DNA of 64,000 nt. Source: Blautia pseudococcoides. Lineage in GTDB: Bacteria; Bacillota; Clostridia; Lachnospirales; Lachnospiraceae. Positions 41,421 through 50,897 of the stretch are shown one piece after another. The number at the start of each line of letters is the position of its first letter. Within the stretch, counting starts at the first letter, position 1. The notes beneath the pieces were generated by a model, which saw only the letters and a program-made list of their open reading frames with translations, had not been told where the DNA came from and made no database searches. The translations under genes and the position numbers were made by a program. The stretch is from positions 4,098,501 to 4,162,500 of the forward strand of contig NZ_CP015405.2 of assembly GCF_001689125.2 (NCBI RefSeq), written 5' to 3'.

Positions 41421-41434
41421 CTTTCAATTCACAT

Positions 41435-42244
41435 TTATAATAGTTTTCTATCCCAATCAATTTTTTCTTTAACAACCTTCGCAGGATTTCCTGCAAGCAC
41501 CACGTTCCCATGCTCATATTTTTTTGTACATACAGCCCCTGCTGCTACTACTGTCGAATCAGCTAACTCTGTACCTTTCATCAACATACATCCCAAGCCC
41601 AGCCAACAATGATTACCGACTTTGATATTCTTTGCAGGATTGATCCGCTCCTTCTCCGTATTTATAATACTATGTGAGTCACTTGTTCTGATCTGAATAT
41701 CATTAGAAAACATACAGTCCTCTCCGATATGAACAGTCGTTCCCTCATCTAGGGCAATATGAATATTTCTGTTATCTCTCCCATGCATTGATGTATCCTT
41801 ATCAATCAATAATTTATTATTATCTTCTTCAATATGAAATTCCACTGCAACACCAGAAAATTTACTTTCTATATGTATTTGATTATTATTACCGAGAATA
41901 AAAATGTTTCCATCTTCTATTTTGCTGCAATTTCCGATAACAATTTTATTATTATCTCCTTTCACAAAAATACTTCTCTTTCCCTGTCCATATAATTCCG
42001 CGCCCTCTCCTAAAATAACTTTGTTATTGTGTCCTTCTATTTGAATTGTATTGTTTTGTATAGAACATGCTTTGCCAATAATAATTATACTATTACCATG
42101 TACAACCACATGATTTTTCCGGATATTTCTACCTTCTATTCTTATATTGCCTTTGTTTTTTACATCAAATTTATTAAAAATACAAAGATAAATCCTCATA
42201 ACTATTGAATAATGTTCGACTATAAAATATAACCACTTTTTCAT
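41435..42244 (-). CDS. Left-handed beta-helix acyltransferase with extended solenoid
   Basis: About 269 residues. The C-terminal part (about 190-260) is a classic hexapeptide O-acetyltransferase (NHCWLGLGCMLMKGTELADS, VVLAGNPAKVVK). Residues about 40-170 form an unusual extra solenoid with a recurring Asn-Asn-Lys/Gln turn (GHNNKVILG, GDNNKIVIG, GNNNQIHIE, EDNNKLLID) every 20-25 residues. It probably acetylates a capsule sugar. ATG 42244 is preferred over 42283 by position and the GGTGG upstream. First of the three acyltransferases counted from the operon's 3' end. Confidence 0.88.
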   Translation of the reverse strand: MKKWLYFIVEHYSIVMRIYLCIFNKFDVKNKGNIRIEGRNIRKNHVVVHGNSIIIIGKACSIQNNTIQIEGHNNKVILGEGAELYGQGKRSIFVKGDNNKIVIGNCSKIEDGNIFILGNNNQIHIESKFSGVAVEFHIEEDNNKLLIDKDTSMHGRDNRNIHIALDEGTTVHIGEDCMFSNDIQIRTSDSHSIINTEKERINPAKNIKVGNHCWLGLGCMLMKGTELADSTVVAAGAVCTKKYEHGNVVLAGNPAKVVKEKIDWDRKLL

Positions 42245-42307
42245 TCTTGTGTTTCCACCATTCCGCAAAGTTTTTATTACCAATTGCCTTCGTACCTTTT
42301 TATAAAT

Positions 42308-42862
42308 TTATAAATCGTACCCTCCCCCACTTATTTTTACAGCAGTATAAAAATCTTCCCACTCCTCTTCCGACTTTTCAGAAAACAATGTATGGGAAAC
42401 GGGTTTCTTTTGCATATTATTTTTCATGCTTTCCATATATGCATCGTATGTACAAATAACACGGCAGGGATTACCAGCAACCACCACATTGTCCGGTACA
42501 TCCTTTGGTACTACGGTTCCTGCTCCGATCACTACCTTATTGCCAATTTTGACATTTGGCAATATAATACTTCCATACCCTATAAAAACATCGCTTCCAA
42601 TATCAACACAACCAACTTTACTATACCCCAAGGCTTTTTTGGTACTTGCATCATGAGCCAAAATTACCGAGTTCGTAATTGTTACGTTATTTCCAATACT
42701 AATGAGATGTCCAAAACAATAATCTATCTCTGCATTTACCAGATCTACATTTTCACCGATTTTTACACCCCTGGCTCTGCACTGCTCCATATAAGTAAGA
42801 ACTGGTGCTTTTTTATTTTTAAATCTCCATATTATATTCCGCAATATTTTTTTAATCAACAT
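42308..42862 (-). CDS. Hexapeptide-repeat acyltransferase
   Basis: About 184 residues, with hexapeptide repeats (ISIGNNVTITNSVILA, DIGSDVFIGYGSIILPNVKIG) and the conserved trimeric acetyltransferase end VVIGAGTVVPKDVPDN...VAGNPCRVI. Likely an O-acetyltransferase for a capsule sugar residue. ATG 42862 lies 4 bases after the stop of the upstream acyltransferase; an ATG at 42886 would overlap it. The C-terminal 40 residues extend beyond the solenoid and are charged. Confidence 0.88.
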   Translation of the reverse strand: MLIKKILRNIIWRFKNKKAPVLTYMEQCRARGVKIGENVDLVNAEIDYCFGHLISIGNNVTITNSVILAHDASTKKALGYSKVGCVDIGSDVFIGYGSIILPNVKIGNKVVIGAGTVVPKDVPDNVVVAGNPCRVICTYDAYMESMKNNMQKKPVSHTLFSEKSEEEWEDFYTAVKISGGGYDL

Positions 42863-42866
42863 CTCA

Positions 42867-43526
42867 CTATCTTTTCCACTCCACATTTTCCCGTAGTATG
42901 ATCTGTTTTACTTCATTCCCAACTAACGTCTGCTTACCCGAATCAGTAATAACAAGTGTATCTGCAGAAATTATGCTTCCATCTCCCAATCTTACATTTT
43001 TAACAACTGTAGAATTTGCTGCTATCCAAACATGATCTCCAATCTCAATTTTTTCATTTCTATTATATTTTCTTTCATTATACATAATTTCATGGAAATC
43101 ACTGTCTAATATAGTAACATTTCTTGCAATCATAACATCATCTCCAATGGTTACATGATTTGCAACCACCATGGTACTAAAACTATTCATTGAAAAAAAA
43201 CCCGCGTCTAGTTTTGCCGACTCAAGAACTTCTATAGTGGTGCCATAGGCAAGATTACATCCGCCTTTTGCATTCCAGACTGCATTTTTTCCCAACCGAA
43301 TATATGTCTCTGCTTTTGAACCTCTCAATTTATTCGTAGCAATTTCCAGGGGTCGATCATAAATAATTATTTTAGATCCTTTTTTTAAATCAATTACTGC
43401 ATTTTTATAGGGTATAACTTTCCCTTTTCCATTTCGGGATACATTTTTAGAAAAGTAATTTAAATATATATAATTCCGTAAATGGATTGTTCTTATAAAC
43501 GCCAGCAATTTCTTAATTTTTTTCAC
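42867..43526 (-). CDS. Hexapeptide-repeat acyltransferase
   Basis: A 219-residue protein with a basic N-terminus, beta-helix repeats and the acetyltransferase core VTIGDDVMIARNVTILDSDFHEI (block), IEIGDHVWIAANSTVVKNVRLG and a closing loop. His in DSDFHEI is the likely catalytic base of the maltose/galactoside acetyltransferase group. It follows the glycosyltransferase gene by 7 bases and is the first of three tandem, mutually distant acyltransferase genes. Confidence 0.88.
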   Translation of the reverse strand: MKKIKKLLAFIRTIHLRNYIYLNYFSKNVSRNGKGKVIPYKNAVIDLKKGSKIIIYDRPLEIATNKLRGSKAETYIRLGKNAVWNAKGGCNLAYGTTIEVLESAKLDAGFFSMNSFSTMVVANHVTIGDDVMIARNVTILDSDFHEIMYNERKYNRNEKIEIGDHVWIAANSTVVKNVRLGDGSIISADTLVITDSGKQTLVGNEVKQIILRENVEWKR

Positions 43527-43533
43527 TTTTTTT

Positions 43534-44451
43534 CTAAAATCCCCCGTAAAACTCTAATATATTTTTCCACTGTTCATCATTTTTTCCGTCCTGTCCATTG
43601 ATATACCACAGACTTCCCTCATGGGTTCCATATACCGATACCGGAAAAGCCCTCCACTTATTCAAAGATGTAATCTTGGTTCCTGCGCGGAAAGCCATAA
43701 ACGTGATCCATAAGTCATCTGCAAAAGGGCATAATCGTAATAAATTATCCTTTTGAAATATCTCCTCACTCAACGACTTTGGCGGAAAAAGAGAACCACT
43801 TCCCGTAAATACCTGGATTCTATCTGAATGCTCCAAACGCTCTATTACTTCTGGATTTCTCCAACCTGAAGGGATAGACATAAAATCAGGTTCCATTACT
43901 TGTGATGTAATACAACATATATCCCGGGGATATTTTTCATGAAGTTTCCATAACTTCTTAATTGTATCATATGGATAGAACATATCATCGTCAAACAATA
44001 AAACAATATCATCCGGGTACTCCTGCATAGTATAATAATATTTTTTATGACTCCGCAAATCATCACAGAAACGAATTGTCAAACCACGTTTTCTTTGCTC
44101 CAACAATTCTATAGGCAACGACTGTATTCCGCTAAACTGTTCTTTGGCCAACCATAAGATTATTTCATCCGGCTTCAACGATTGATTCATTATTGTTTCA
44201 ATCGTGATCCAAACAGTTCCTATACGTTTCGGGTAGGATGTTAAAGACACTATGATTTTTTGGCCTCGTTTTCCTTGTACAACCCCCAATTTTTTGTTTC
44301 GCGTTTTTCTATATCGTTTCACAATATATAAATTATAGTATGCTTCTATGTGATCAAGCAAACATTTTCTTTCCTTATACCACTTTTTATCCTTGAGCAA
44401 TCTCTCTTTTCTTTTCATTATAAAGTATATATCATATAAAATTGAATACAC
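43534..44451 (-). CDS. Glycosyltransferase, GT2-like
   Basis: A 305-residue putative glycosyltransferase. It has an N-terminal basic region, then IIVSLTSYPKRIGTVW, the metal-binding acidic cluster VLLFDDDMFYPYDT and an FADDLWITFMAF block late in the domain, typical of a GT2-like family found in capsule clusters. The start is GTG 44451 with AAAGGA 9 bases before. The sugar cannot be predicted. It is followed directly by the acyltransferase genes. Confidence 0.82.
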   Translation of the reverse strand: MYSILYDIYFIMKRKERLLKDKKWYKERKCLLDHIEAYYNLYIVKRYRKTRNKKLGVVQGKRGQKIIVSLTSYPKRIGTVWITIETIMNQSLKPDEIILWLAKEQFSGIQSLPIELLEQRKRGLTIRFCDDLRSHKKYYYTMQEYPDDIVLLFDDDMFYPYDTIKKLWKLHEKYPRDICCITSQVMEPDFMSIPSGWRNPEVIERLEHSDRIQVFTGSGSLFPPKSLSEEIFQKDNLLRLCPFADDLWITFMAFRAGTKITSLNKWRAFPVSVYGTHEGSLWYINGQDGKNDEQWKNILEFYGGF

Positions 44452-44472
44452 ATTTTAACTTCCTTTGATTTT

Positions 44473-45396
44473 TTATCTAACATACATATATTTTAAATAT
44501 AACAAATACTCCTTGAGTGTCGGTTGTCCATAACACCTTAACTTTCTAAATATCTCTTTTAATTTCTTTTTGTCTTTTATCCCCAAAGCATAGTAAAATT
44601 GATTCTCTGCACAATTTTTATGTATGGCTTTTTTAATGCTCTCCTGATCACAATCACTATGTTGTACGGCCTCAAGTAAAATATCCGTAAAACCATTCCA
44701 TCTATCAATTTCATCCTGGCTAGAGTGCTTTCTTCTTGAATGGCTGTCATCATGCTCATACACAATATATAAATCTTCATCTATATATCCGCATTTTGTT
44801 TTACTGGCTGCAGGCAGTAATATCTGCCAATTTTGTCCATAACGGGATTCATAGATGTCTAGTTTCGGGTAAATGCTTTTCAATAAACTGGCTCTTATCA
44901 TATAACATCCGCAACATCCATATGTTTTTAATAAAATTAAATCCTCAAATATATCTTCTTTACTATTTGAACCCTTTTCACTTATTCGCTTTTTTTCCTT
45001 GGTTACTTCGTTATAATAGAAACCATTACTTCGTACCATCCCATATTCCTGGTACTTCTCCAAAAATAACACCTTTTTCTCTATACTATCTGGCGCCAGC
45101 ACATCATCTGAATCAGGCCATATCAGATATTCTCCAGTAAACAGCTTTAATCCTCGATTGAGTGCTGCCGCTTGTCCTGCATTTTTCTGTTTCAAGTATT
45201 TAAAGCTAACACCCTTTTCTTTAAATTTTTGCTGATATAAAAATACAATCTCCTCTGTTTTATCTTCTGAACCATCATTGATGAATATCAGTTCCAGGTT
45301 TACATACGTCTGCGCTAATATTGATTCAAAATAACGCTTTACGCATTTTTCTCCATTGTAACAGGGCGTAATAATGCTAACCAATGGCTTGTACAT
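44473..45396 (-). CDS. Family 2 glycosyltransferase
   Basis: A 307-residue GT-A enzyme. VSIITPCYNGEKCVKRYF begins the nucleotide-binding fold, FINDGSEDKTEE carries a conserved Asp, and WPDSDDVLAPDS carries the metal-binding DxD. An acceptor-side C-terminal region follows. The start is 3 bases after the upstream GT2 gene. Donor and acceptor unknown. Confidence 0.9.
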   Translation of the reverse strand: MYKPLVSIITPCYNGEKCVKRYFESILAQTYVNLELIFINDGSEDKTEEIVFLYQQKFKEKGVSFKYLKQKNAGQAAALNRGLKLFTGEYLIWPDSDDVLAPDSIEKKVLFLEKYQEYGMVRSNGFYYNEVTKEKKRISEKGSNSKEDIFEDLILLKTYGCCGCYMIRASLLKSIYPKLDIYESRYGQNWQILLPAASKTKCGYIDEDLYIVYEHDDSHSRRKHSSQDEIDRWNGFTDILLEAVQHSDCDQESIKKAIHKNCAENQFYYALGIKDKKKLKEIFRKLRCYGQPTLKEYLLYLKYMYVR

Positions 45397-45399
45397 TTG

Positions 45400-46386
45400 T
45401 TATTTTCTCCATATTCTTGCTCTTATTTTATATGCCACATCCACTCCAAACGGCCACACATAAAATGCTAACATATACCCTTTAGTCTCATGTTTTATTC
45501 CTATATTCACACTTCCAAGTTGATAATACTTACGATATTCTCGTTTTATATGACTGACCATTAACTTGGCATGCAATATATCTTTTGCCCTTGAATATTC
45601 CCACGTTAATGCATGGAGATACTGGATTCTTGCAGTCTCAGCCAATTCAGATAACCCCTTTTCTTTAAAAAAATGAATCCGATCCTCAAATGCGCCAAGA
45701 TAATCCAACTTTGACAAACATAATTTCTTTCCCAAAATACTTTCCGGCCATTGATAATAGTAATACATCTCTCTATCTATATATACTATTTTGCTGCATT
45801 TGCTTATTAAATGGTGACTCATATAAATATCTTCAAATATTTTTCCATTGGGATAATGTAATCCTTTATATAAAGATTTTTTAATCAGTTTCGCCCATGA
45901 AGCTGCCATAACAAATGAAAATTTATTACTTCTATAGATCCATTCAAGGCCCTTCACATAATCCAATATCTCTGTGTTTGCCGTTTCCTTTCTATCAAAA
46001 CAAAAATTACGATCTGAGCCTTGTACATAACTACAGATGGACATATCTGCCTGATTCTCCACTAACTTTTGATACAATTCTTCGATAATATGATTAGCTA
46101 CATAATCATCTCCATCTACCCAAAAAACATAATCTCCTTTTGCCTCTATTATACCTTTATTTCTCACTGCAGCAATTCCCTGGTTCTTCTGATGTATAAC
46201 TTTGATTCGCTGATCCCTTATTGCAAAATTATCGCATATCTTACCACTTTCATCTATTGAGCCATCATTGATCAGTATTAATTCCAAGTTATAATACGTC
46301 TGCGCTAAAATCGACTCTATACATTTAGCTAAATAATTTGCCACATTATATACTGGGACTATGACGCTAATTAACTCATCCTTCAT
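45400..46386 (-). CDS. Family 2 glycosyltransferase
   Basis: A 328-residue GT-A enzyme with ISVIVPVYNVANYLAKCI, LINDGSIDESGKICD and VDGDDYVANHII as fold, Asp and DxD blocks. It is close in type to the next two GT2 enzymes upstream. The start overlaps the stop of the pyruvyl transferase gene by 4 bases, so translation is coupled. It adds one sugar of the repeat unit; which one is unknown. Confidence 0.9.
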   Translation of the reverse strand: MKDELISVIVPVYNVANYLAKCIESILAQTYYNLELILINDGSIDESGKICDNFAIRDQRIKVIHQKNQGIAAVRNKGIIEAKGDYVFWVDGDDYVANHIIEELYQKLVENQADMSICSYVQGSDRNFCFDRKETANTEILDYVKGLEWIYRSNKFSFVMAASWAKLIKKSLYKGLHYPNGKIFEDIYMSHHLISKCSKIVYIDREMYYYYQWPESILGKKLCLSKLDYLGAFEDRIHFFKEKGLSELAETARIQYLHALTWEYSRAKDILHAKLMVSHIKREYRKYYQLGSVNIGIKHETKGYMLAFYVWPFGVDVAYKIRARIWRK

Positions 46387-47546
46387 ATCTTTTCCGCTAT
46401 ACTTCTCTTGTATTCTCCTTGATATTTTCGATATAAATACATTTTATCTTGCAATTGTTTGTGGATTTTTTCATTATTTTTCTCCAGAAACAGGTATGAA
46501 TTTACCAGATCATCTTCTTGTTTTATGTTTTGAACTGCCAATACAAAATTAGTCTCTGTACCGAATAGATCCCTTGCAATTCCCCGGGCTTTTACAGAAT
46601 ACCCAACTACAAGAGTTGGCACTCCCATTGAGTATGCCGCAATTGTTGCATGTGTCCGCGCACCAATAAACATTCTACATTTGCTAATAATATACTTCTG
46701 TTCCATACAATTATGATCCATAACCATAATTATTCTACCACTGTCTTTGAATTCCTGATAAAGGTATTTAAGTGGCTCCCGATCATCATTTCCATCCCAG
46801 ATCACATGGGGAATCAACGCCACATTATATGTGGAATTTTCCAGAATATAAGAAAGCAATCGCTTATAGTTCTGCATCAATATATCCTTTTGTTTTTCCA
46901 AATTGATCACTAGGGGACTAATGTTAATTCCGATCATATTATATTCCAAAAACCCTTGTGGGAGATTTACAGGAACACTTTGAAGAAAGAATGCCGGATC
47001 CGGAAGAATCATAGTGTGCTTATTTACTTTCCGCAGCGCTTTATAGGAGATGGATTCCCTTGCCACAATGCAATGAAATCTTTCGATATCATGACTGATC
47101 TCTTTATCTTCCAATAGTTCCGGCTCCACGGATGCTCCCCAAAGTACCAGATTTTCGGCTTTTTTCCGCATATAATTGTTGATATAGCTGTAATTTTTCA
47201 CATTGGAATAGCAATAATTATCTCCGCCAATAAAAAGTGCTGTATCCACCTCAGGAAGGTTTTCTATTGCTTGTTTATACTGCAGTGCATCCATCTGATG
47301 ATAATTATTTAGTAACTTCTGCTGTAGGTAGGCTACACCAAATCCTAATTTTCTTTTATTTATATTATGTGATCCCTGTCTAACTTCTACAATCTGATCA
47401 AGCCCATAAGTTATATCTTCTTCCTGTTGGCGCGTTAAAAGTATAGGACAATCATCTATTTCTTTTATCAAATCTGCTGTTGCTCTTACAATAGCCTCAC
47501 ATCCATGGTTTTTGCTTCCACCATGCGCATACATTACTGTCCTCAT
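46383..47546 (-). CDS. Polysaccharide pyruvyl transferase
   Basis: A 387-residue protein of the CsaB/WcaK pyruvyl transferase family. GGSKNHGCEAIVRATADLI at the N-terminus, DTALFIGGDNYCY and the C-terminal GARTHATIAAYSMGVPTLVVGYSVKARG block (key part GARTHATIAAYSMGVP) are typical. It should transfer pyruvate from phosphoenolpyruvate to a sugar, giving the polymer acidic ketals. It follows a GT2 gene by 2 bases and overlaps the next by 4. Confidence 0.9.
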   Translation of the reverse strand: MRTVMYAHGGSKNHGCEAIVRATADLIKEIDDCPILLTRQQEEDITYGLDQIVEVRQGSHNINKRKLGFGVAYLQQKLLNNYHQMDALQYKQAIENLPEVDTALFIGGDNYCYSNVKNYSYINNYMRKKAENLVLWGASVEPELLEDKEISHDIERFHCIVARESISYKALRKVNKHTMILPDPAFFLQSVPVNLPQGFLEYNMIGINISPLVINLEKQKDILMQNYKRLLSYILENSTYNVALIPHVIWDGNDDREPLKYLYQEFKDSGRIIMVMDHNCMEQKYIISKCRMFIGARTHATIAAYSMGVPTLVVGYSVKARGIARDLFGTETNFVLAVQNIKQEDDLVNSYLFLEKNNEKIHKQLQDKMYLYRKYQGEYKRSIAEKI

Positions 47547-47548
47547 AT

Positions 47549-48523
47549 TTATCTCCCTGTTAATGCTAATAATTTCATTATCAGATAGAGCATCTTTTTT
47601 TCATTTCTATCATAAAGGGTTATACAAAATTTCTGCAGGCCGCTTATCTCTAATGTAACTACCGGAACTAATTCTTTTAACCTATCAGAAAGTTTCAAGA
47701 ACTCATTATACTTTAACCCTTTATTTATAAGTAAAATCGTATAAACATACCCTGTAACGATCCTTAAGTATATTATCTTGTCTAAATCCCCAAAAGATGC
47801 CTTTTCAATTAAAAATGCTTTGGCCCTATTTTGTATTTCAATCTGAGTAAAAAAATCAATCTCAAAATCATTTAAAGCTGCTGCGGAATTAACGGTCCCC
47901 TGTAAATAGCGATACCCAGCATATTGCCTAAAACAAATGCTTTTAACAAAAGAATATACTTTCAAAAAAAAATCATAATCTTCCGCAAGTGGTATTTTCT
48001 CGTCAAATGTAATACCATGTTCTTCAATCAATTTTCTCTGTATCAATTTACCTCCTGCATATCCATAAATACCAGAATCATTTTGTTCTTCATAAAATCC
48101 CTTTGCAACATCTGTAATCTCATATTCACCATATAATAAAGGTATAACTTTAGCCACTATACCGCCTTCATGGTTTACCCGAAGCAATCCGCCAATTATC
48201 ATCTCCTGATCTGGAATATACAGCTTTTCCAAAAATTCAGGGTCTACACAATCATCTCCATCCACAAACGTTATATATTTTCCTCTTGCCATCTTTAATC
48301 CAAAATTTCTTGCTCTTGATACTCCGCCATGCTTTAAATGTGTAACTGTAATTCTAAAATCTTCACCATATACATCACATTTTTTATCTGATCCATCTGT
48401 AGATCCATCATCTACTATGATCAACTCCCAATCTAAAAACGTCTGTTTTTGTATAGACTCTATTGCTTTCTCCACGTAATTTACCTTGTTATACACTGGC
48501 ATAATAATTGATATCTTACACAT
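47549..48523 (-). CDS. Family 2 glycosyltransferase
   Basis: About 324 residues. The GT-A fold starts MCKISIIMPVYNKVNYVEKA, with LIIVDDGSTDGSDKKCD and TFVDGDDCVDPEF. ATG 48523 is chosen because the fold starts there and AAAGGA precedes it; the 15 codons upstream overlap the previous gene and are unlikely. Part of the run of GT2 genes with the same orientation. Confidence 0.9.
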   Translation of the reverse strand: MCKISIIMPVYNKVNYVEKAIESIQKQTFLDWELIIVDDGSTDGSDKKCDVYGEDFRITVTHLKHGGVSRARNFGLKMARGKYITFVDGDDCVDPEFLEKLYIPDQEMIIGGLLRVNHEGGIVAKVIPLLYGEYEITDVAKGFYEEQNDSGIYGYAGGKLIQRKLIEEHGITFDEKIPLAEDYDFFLKVYSFVKSICFRQYAGYRYLQGTVNSAAALNDFEIDFFTQIEIQNRAKAFLIEKASFGDLDKIIYLRIVTGYVYTILLINKGLKYNEFLKLSDRLKELVPVVTLEISGLQKFCITLYDRNEKKMLYLIMKLLALTGR

Positions 48524-48534
48524 TATTCCTTTTC

Positions 48535-49533
48535 CTATCCCATCAACATTCCATACAACATGACACATTCATACTTTATAAATGCGACTTGTACTTTCAA
48601 GCCTAATGGCCAGCAATCTGGAAATTTAAAATCTTCAAAGGCTCTCTTTAAAGTATCTGACCGCATAATCTTCTTTCGCAGATTTCCCTGCTCTTTCTTA
48701 CTTTTTCCACTTGCCAAAACCTGTCCCAAACAATTACAAGCGTAAAAAATAATATGAAGTTTTAACTGCTTATCAAAATCATATTCCTGAACATTCATAA
48801 AAAAACTGCGCAGATGATCATTCATTATACAATAAACATCCCATGCCCCTGGACGATAGCTGGTAGTGATTGTTCCGGGATTACTATAGTAGTGATACAA
48901 TCCCTCTCCTTTTAGGTAATAAAAGCTGTTTGCGAAATATCCTGCAAAAGCACTGAAAATATTATCTTCAGACCAACGCACTTGTTCATCAAATGTTAAA
49001 TTACAGTTCGTTAAAAATTCTTTTCTATACAAACAACTACAGACTGAAAGGAGAGGCCCATACTCCAAGCTTTCTTTCATTATCAGCTTTGGAAAAATGT
49101 GCTCTTTTATCATCACTTTATTGTAATGTCCTCCCTGAATATCCAGTGTCTTAAGATACGCTTCCCCTTCTTTGGGAACTCTGATATAATCCGATATTAC
49201 AAAATCTACACTCTCCTGCTCTATAATCGTGTACAGCCTTTCATACATCGTTTTCTCCACATCATCATCCGAATCTACAAAACCTACATATTCCCCCTGG
49301 GCCACAGTAAGTCCTACATTTCGTGCACTGCTAAGTCCACCGTTTTCTTTATGTACTACTTTAATTCTTTTATCCTTTAAAGTCCATCTGTCGCACATCG
49401 CAGGGCATCTATCGGGAGATCCATCATCTACCAATATAACTTCTATATCAGTTAAAGTTTGCTGCAGGAGACTTTTCACACATCTATTCAAATATTTTTC
49501 CACTTTATAAACCGGAACAATAATACTAACCAT
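48535..49533 (-). CDS. Family 2 glycosyltransferase
   Basis: A 332-residue GT-A enzyme: VSIIVPVYKVEKYLNRCV, VILVDDGSPDRCPAMCD and GFVDSDDDVEKTMY. A C-terminal region with aromatic residues (LYHYYSNPGTITTSYRPG) is common in this subgroup (EpsJ/WcaA-like). A 105-base gap without a gene separates it from the upstream GT4 gene. Confidence 0.9.
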   Translation of the reverse strand: MVSIIVPVYKVEKYLNRCVKSLLQQTLTDIEVILVDDGSPDRCPAMCDRWTLKDKRIKVVHKENGGLSSARNVGLTVAQGEYVGFVDSDDDVEKTMYERLYTIIEQESVDFVISDYIRVPKEGEAYLKTLDIQGGHYNKVMIKEHIFPKLIMKESLEYGPLLSVCSCLYRKEFLTNCNLTFDEQVRWSEDNIFSAFAGYFANSFYYLKGEGLYHYYSNPGTITTSYRPGAWDVYCIMNDHLRSFFMNVQEYDFDKQLKLHIIFYACNCLGQVLASGKSKKEQGNLRKKIMRSDTLKRAFEDFKFPDCWPLGLKVQVAFIKYECVMLYGMLMG

Positions 49534-49638
49534 ATCTTATCCTTTTTTTAGGCTCTTTTATCAATTCTCATATGGATCAGCTAAAAGCATCAAGGTATCT
49601 GGTATGTATCTGAGCTTGAGACATCTGTAACAAATAAC

Positions 49639-50838
49639 TTAACTATCCAATAGTTGATAAATATTTTTCATTTTCCCAACATTACTATAATCTTTTTCCT
49701 GTGTATTCCTAATAAGTATCTCCTGTAATTCTTTGTTCTTAATCACGCTCGCGATCCCTTGTACACAAGCTTCAAAATCCATTGGGACTATTACACCATC
49801 ATAACCATCTACCAATTGACTTTCCGCTGTGGGATAGTCAGTTATAATAACTGGCTTGTTCAATATCTGTGCTTCTATGACTGAAACACATTTACCTTCA
49901 TATCTACTTGGCTGTACATATAAATCACAGCACTTAATATAGGGATAAGGGTTTTCTTTTTTCCCAAGGATAATTACATGATCTGACATCTTATTCTCCA
50001 CAATTTTTTGTCGGATTACTTTTTCATCACCACCATACCCAATAAGATACCATTTAACATTCAGCCCTATACATCGTAACTTTTTACAAATAGAAGGCAC
50101 TTTGTCGAAATTTTTAGCAGGACAAAATCTACCTATAGATAACAATTTTATAGAACCATCGTTGATCATTTCTTGTTCTACCGTAAAAGCTCCTGTGGAT
50201 TCTATCAAATATTTCATTGGCATTATATTTTCAATAACCTGAACTTTATTTATTAAAGAAGGGAATATTTTCAAAAAACATCTCCTGACATTCTCAGATA
50301 CAGCTATAATTACATCATATTTATCCCACATCTTTAATTGGGATTCTACATCAACCTGAACAACTGTATAATCTGTATGTATCCATGCAGCCTTTTTTTT
50401 TGCTTTTACTTTTTCATTCACAAAATAATGGGGAGTTAAAAAGCTAATTGCCAAATCATATTCAAGATTATTAATTTGAGGCATTTTATTCCGTGTATAT
50501 TTATGGCTGTATTCAAGGGCTACATCATTTTCCCCTAAAACCTTAAGCTGCTTTATGCGTATCTTGGCTGCTATTTTTCCATGGATCCTTCCAAGCACTA
50601 TACGAAATTGTCTACGTTTAATTATATCTGTAATTGGAACTGCTAATGAAGCGTACTGTGGAATTTCCGGTAAAAGTCTCACATTGTCTGGTATGTATCG
50701 CATCAGCTCGCCTTTGTGTTTCATCAAAAACAGGCTAATATCATATTTTTCTGTATCTATACATTCAAGTATCCCTAACAAGGCCCGTTCTGCACCACCA
50801 ATTTCCATACCATGAGAAAAAATAATAATCCTTTTCAA
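49639..50838 (-). CDS. Family 4 (GT-B) glycosyltransferase
   Basis: About 399 residues. The GT-B N-terminal part has HGMEIGGAERALLGIL; the C-terminal nucleotide-sugar domain has LLSIGRFCPAKNFDKVP and the E-x7-E block SRYEGKCVSVIEAQ. I prefer TTG 50838 because AAGGAG lies 7 bases before and homologues start just before this block; ATG 50856 is the other choice. It is likely a retaining transferase that extends the repeat unit. Confidence 0.88.
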   Translation of the reverse strand: MKRIIIFSHGMEIGGAERALLGILECIDTEKYDISLFLMKHKGELMRYIPDNVRLLPEIPQYASLAVPITDIIKRRQFRIVLGRIHGKIAAKIRIKQLKVLGENDVALEYSHKYTRNKMPQINNLEYDLAISFLTPHYFVNEKVKAKKKAAWIHTDYTVVQVDVESQLKMWDKYDVIIAVSENVRRCFLKIFPSLINKVQVIENIMPMKYLIESTGAFTVEQEMINDGSIKLLSIGRFCPAKNFDKVPSICKKLRCIGLNVKWYLIGYGGDEKVIRQKIVENKMSDHVIILGKKENPYPYIKCCDLYVQPSRYEGKCVSVIEAQILNKPVIITDYPTAESQLVDGYDGVIVPMDFEACVQGIASVIKNKELQEILIRNTQEKDYSNVGKMKNIYQLLDS

Positions 50839-50897
50839 TTTGTGACTCCTTCTCATTCCTGGACTGCATCAAAAAATCCGTTTGGTTTTTCAATAAT

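Noticed and set aside
49560..49625. Short sequence resembling a part of the GT4 gene (TCTGGTATGTATC)
   Set aside because: Only 13 bases match a site near 50690; too short to claim a duplication.
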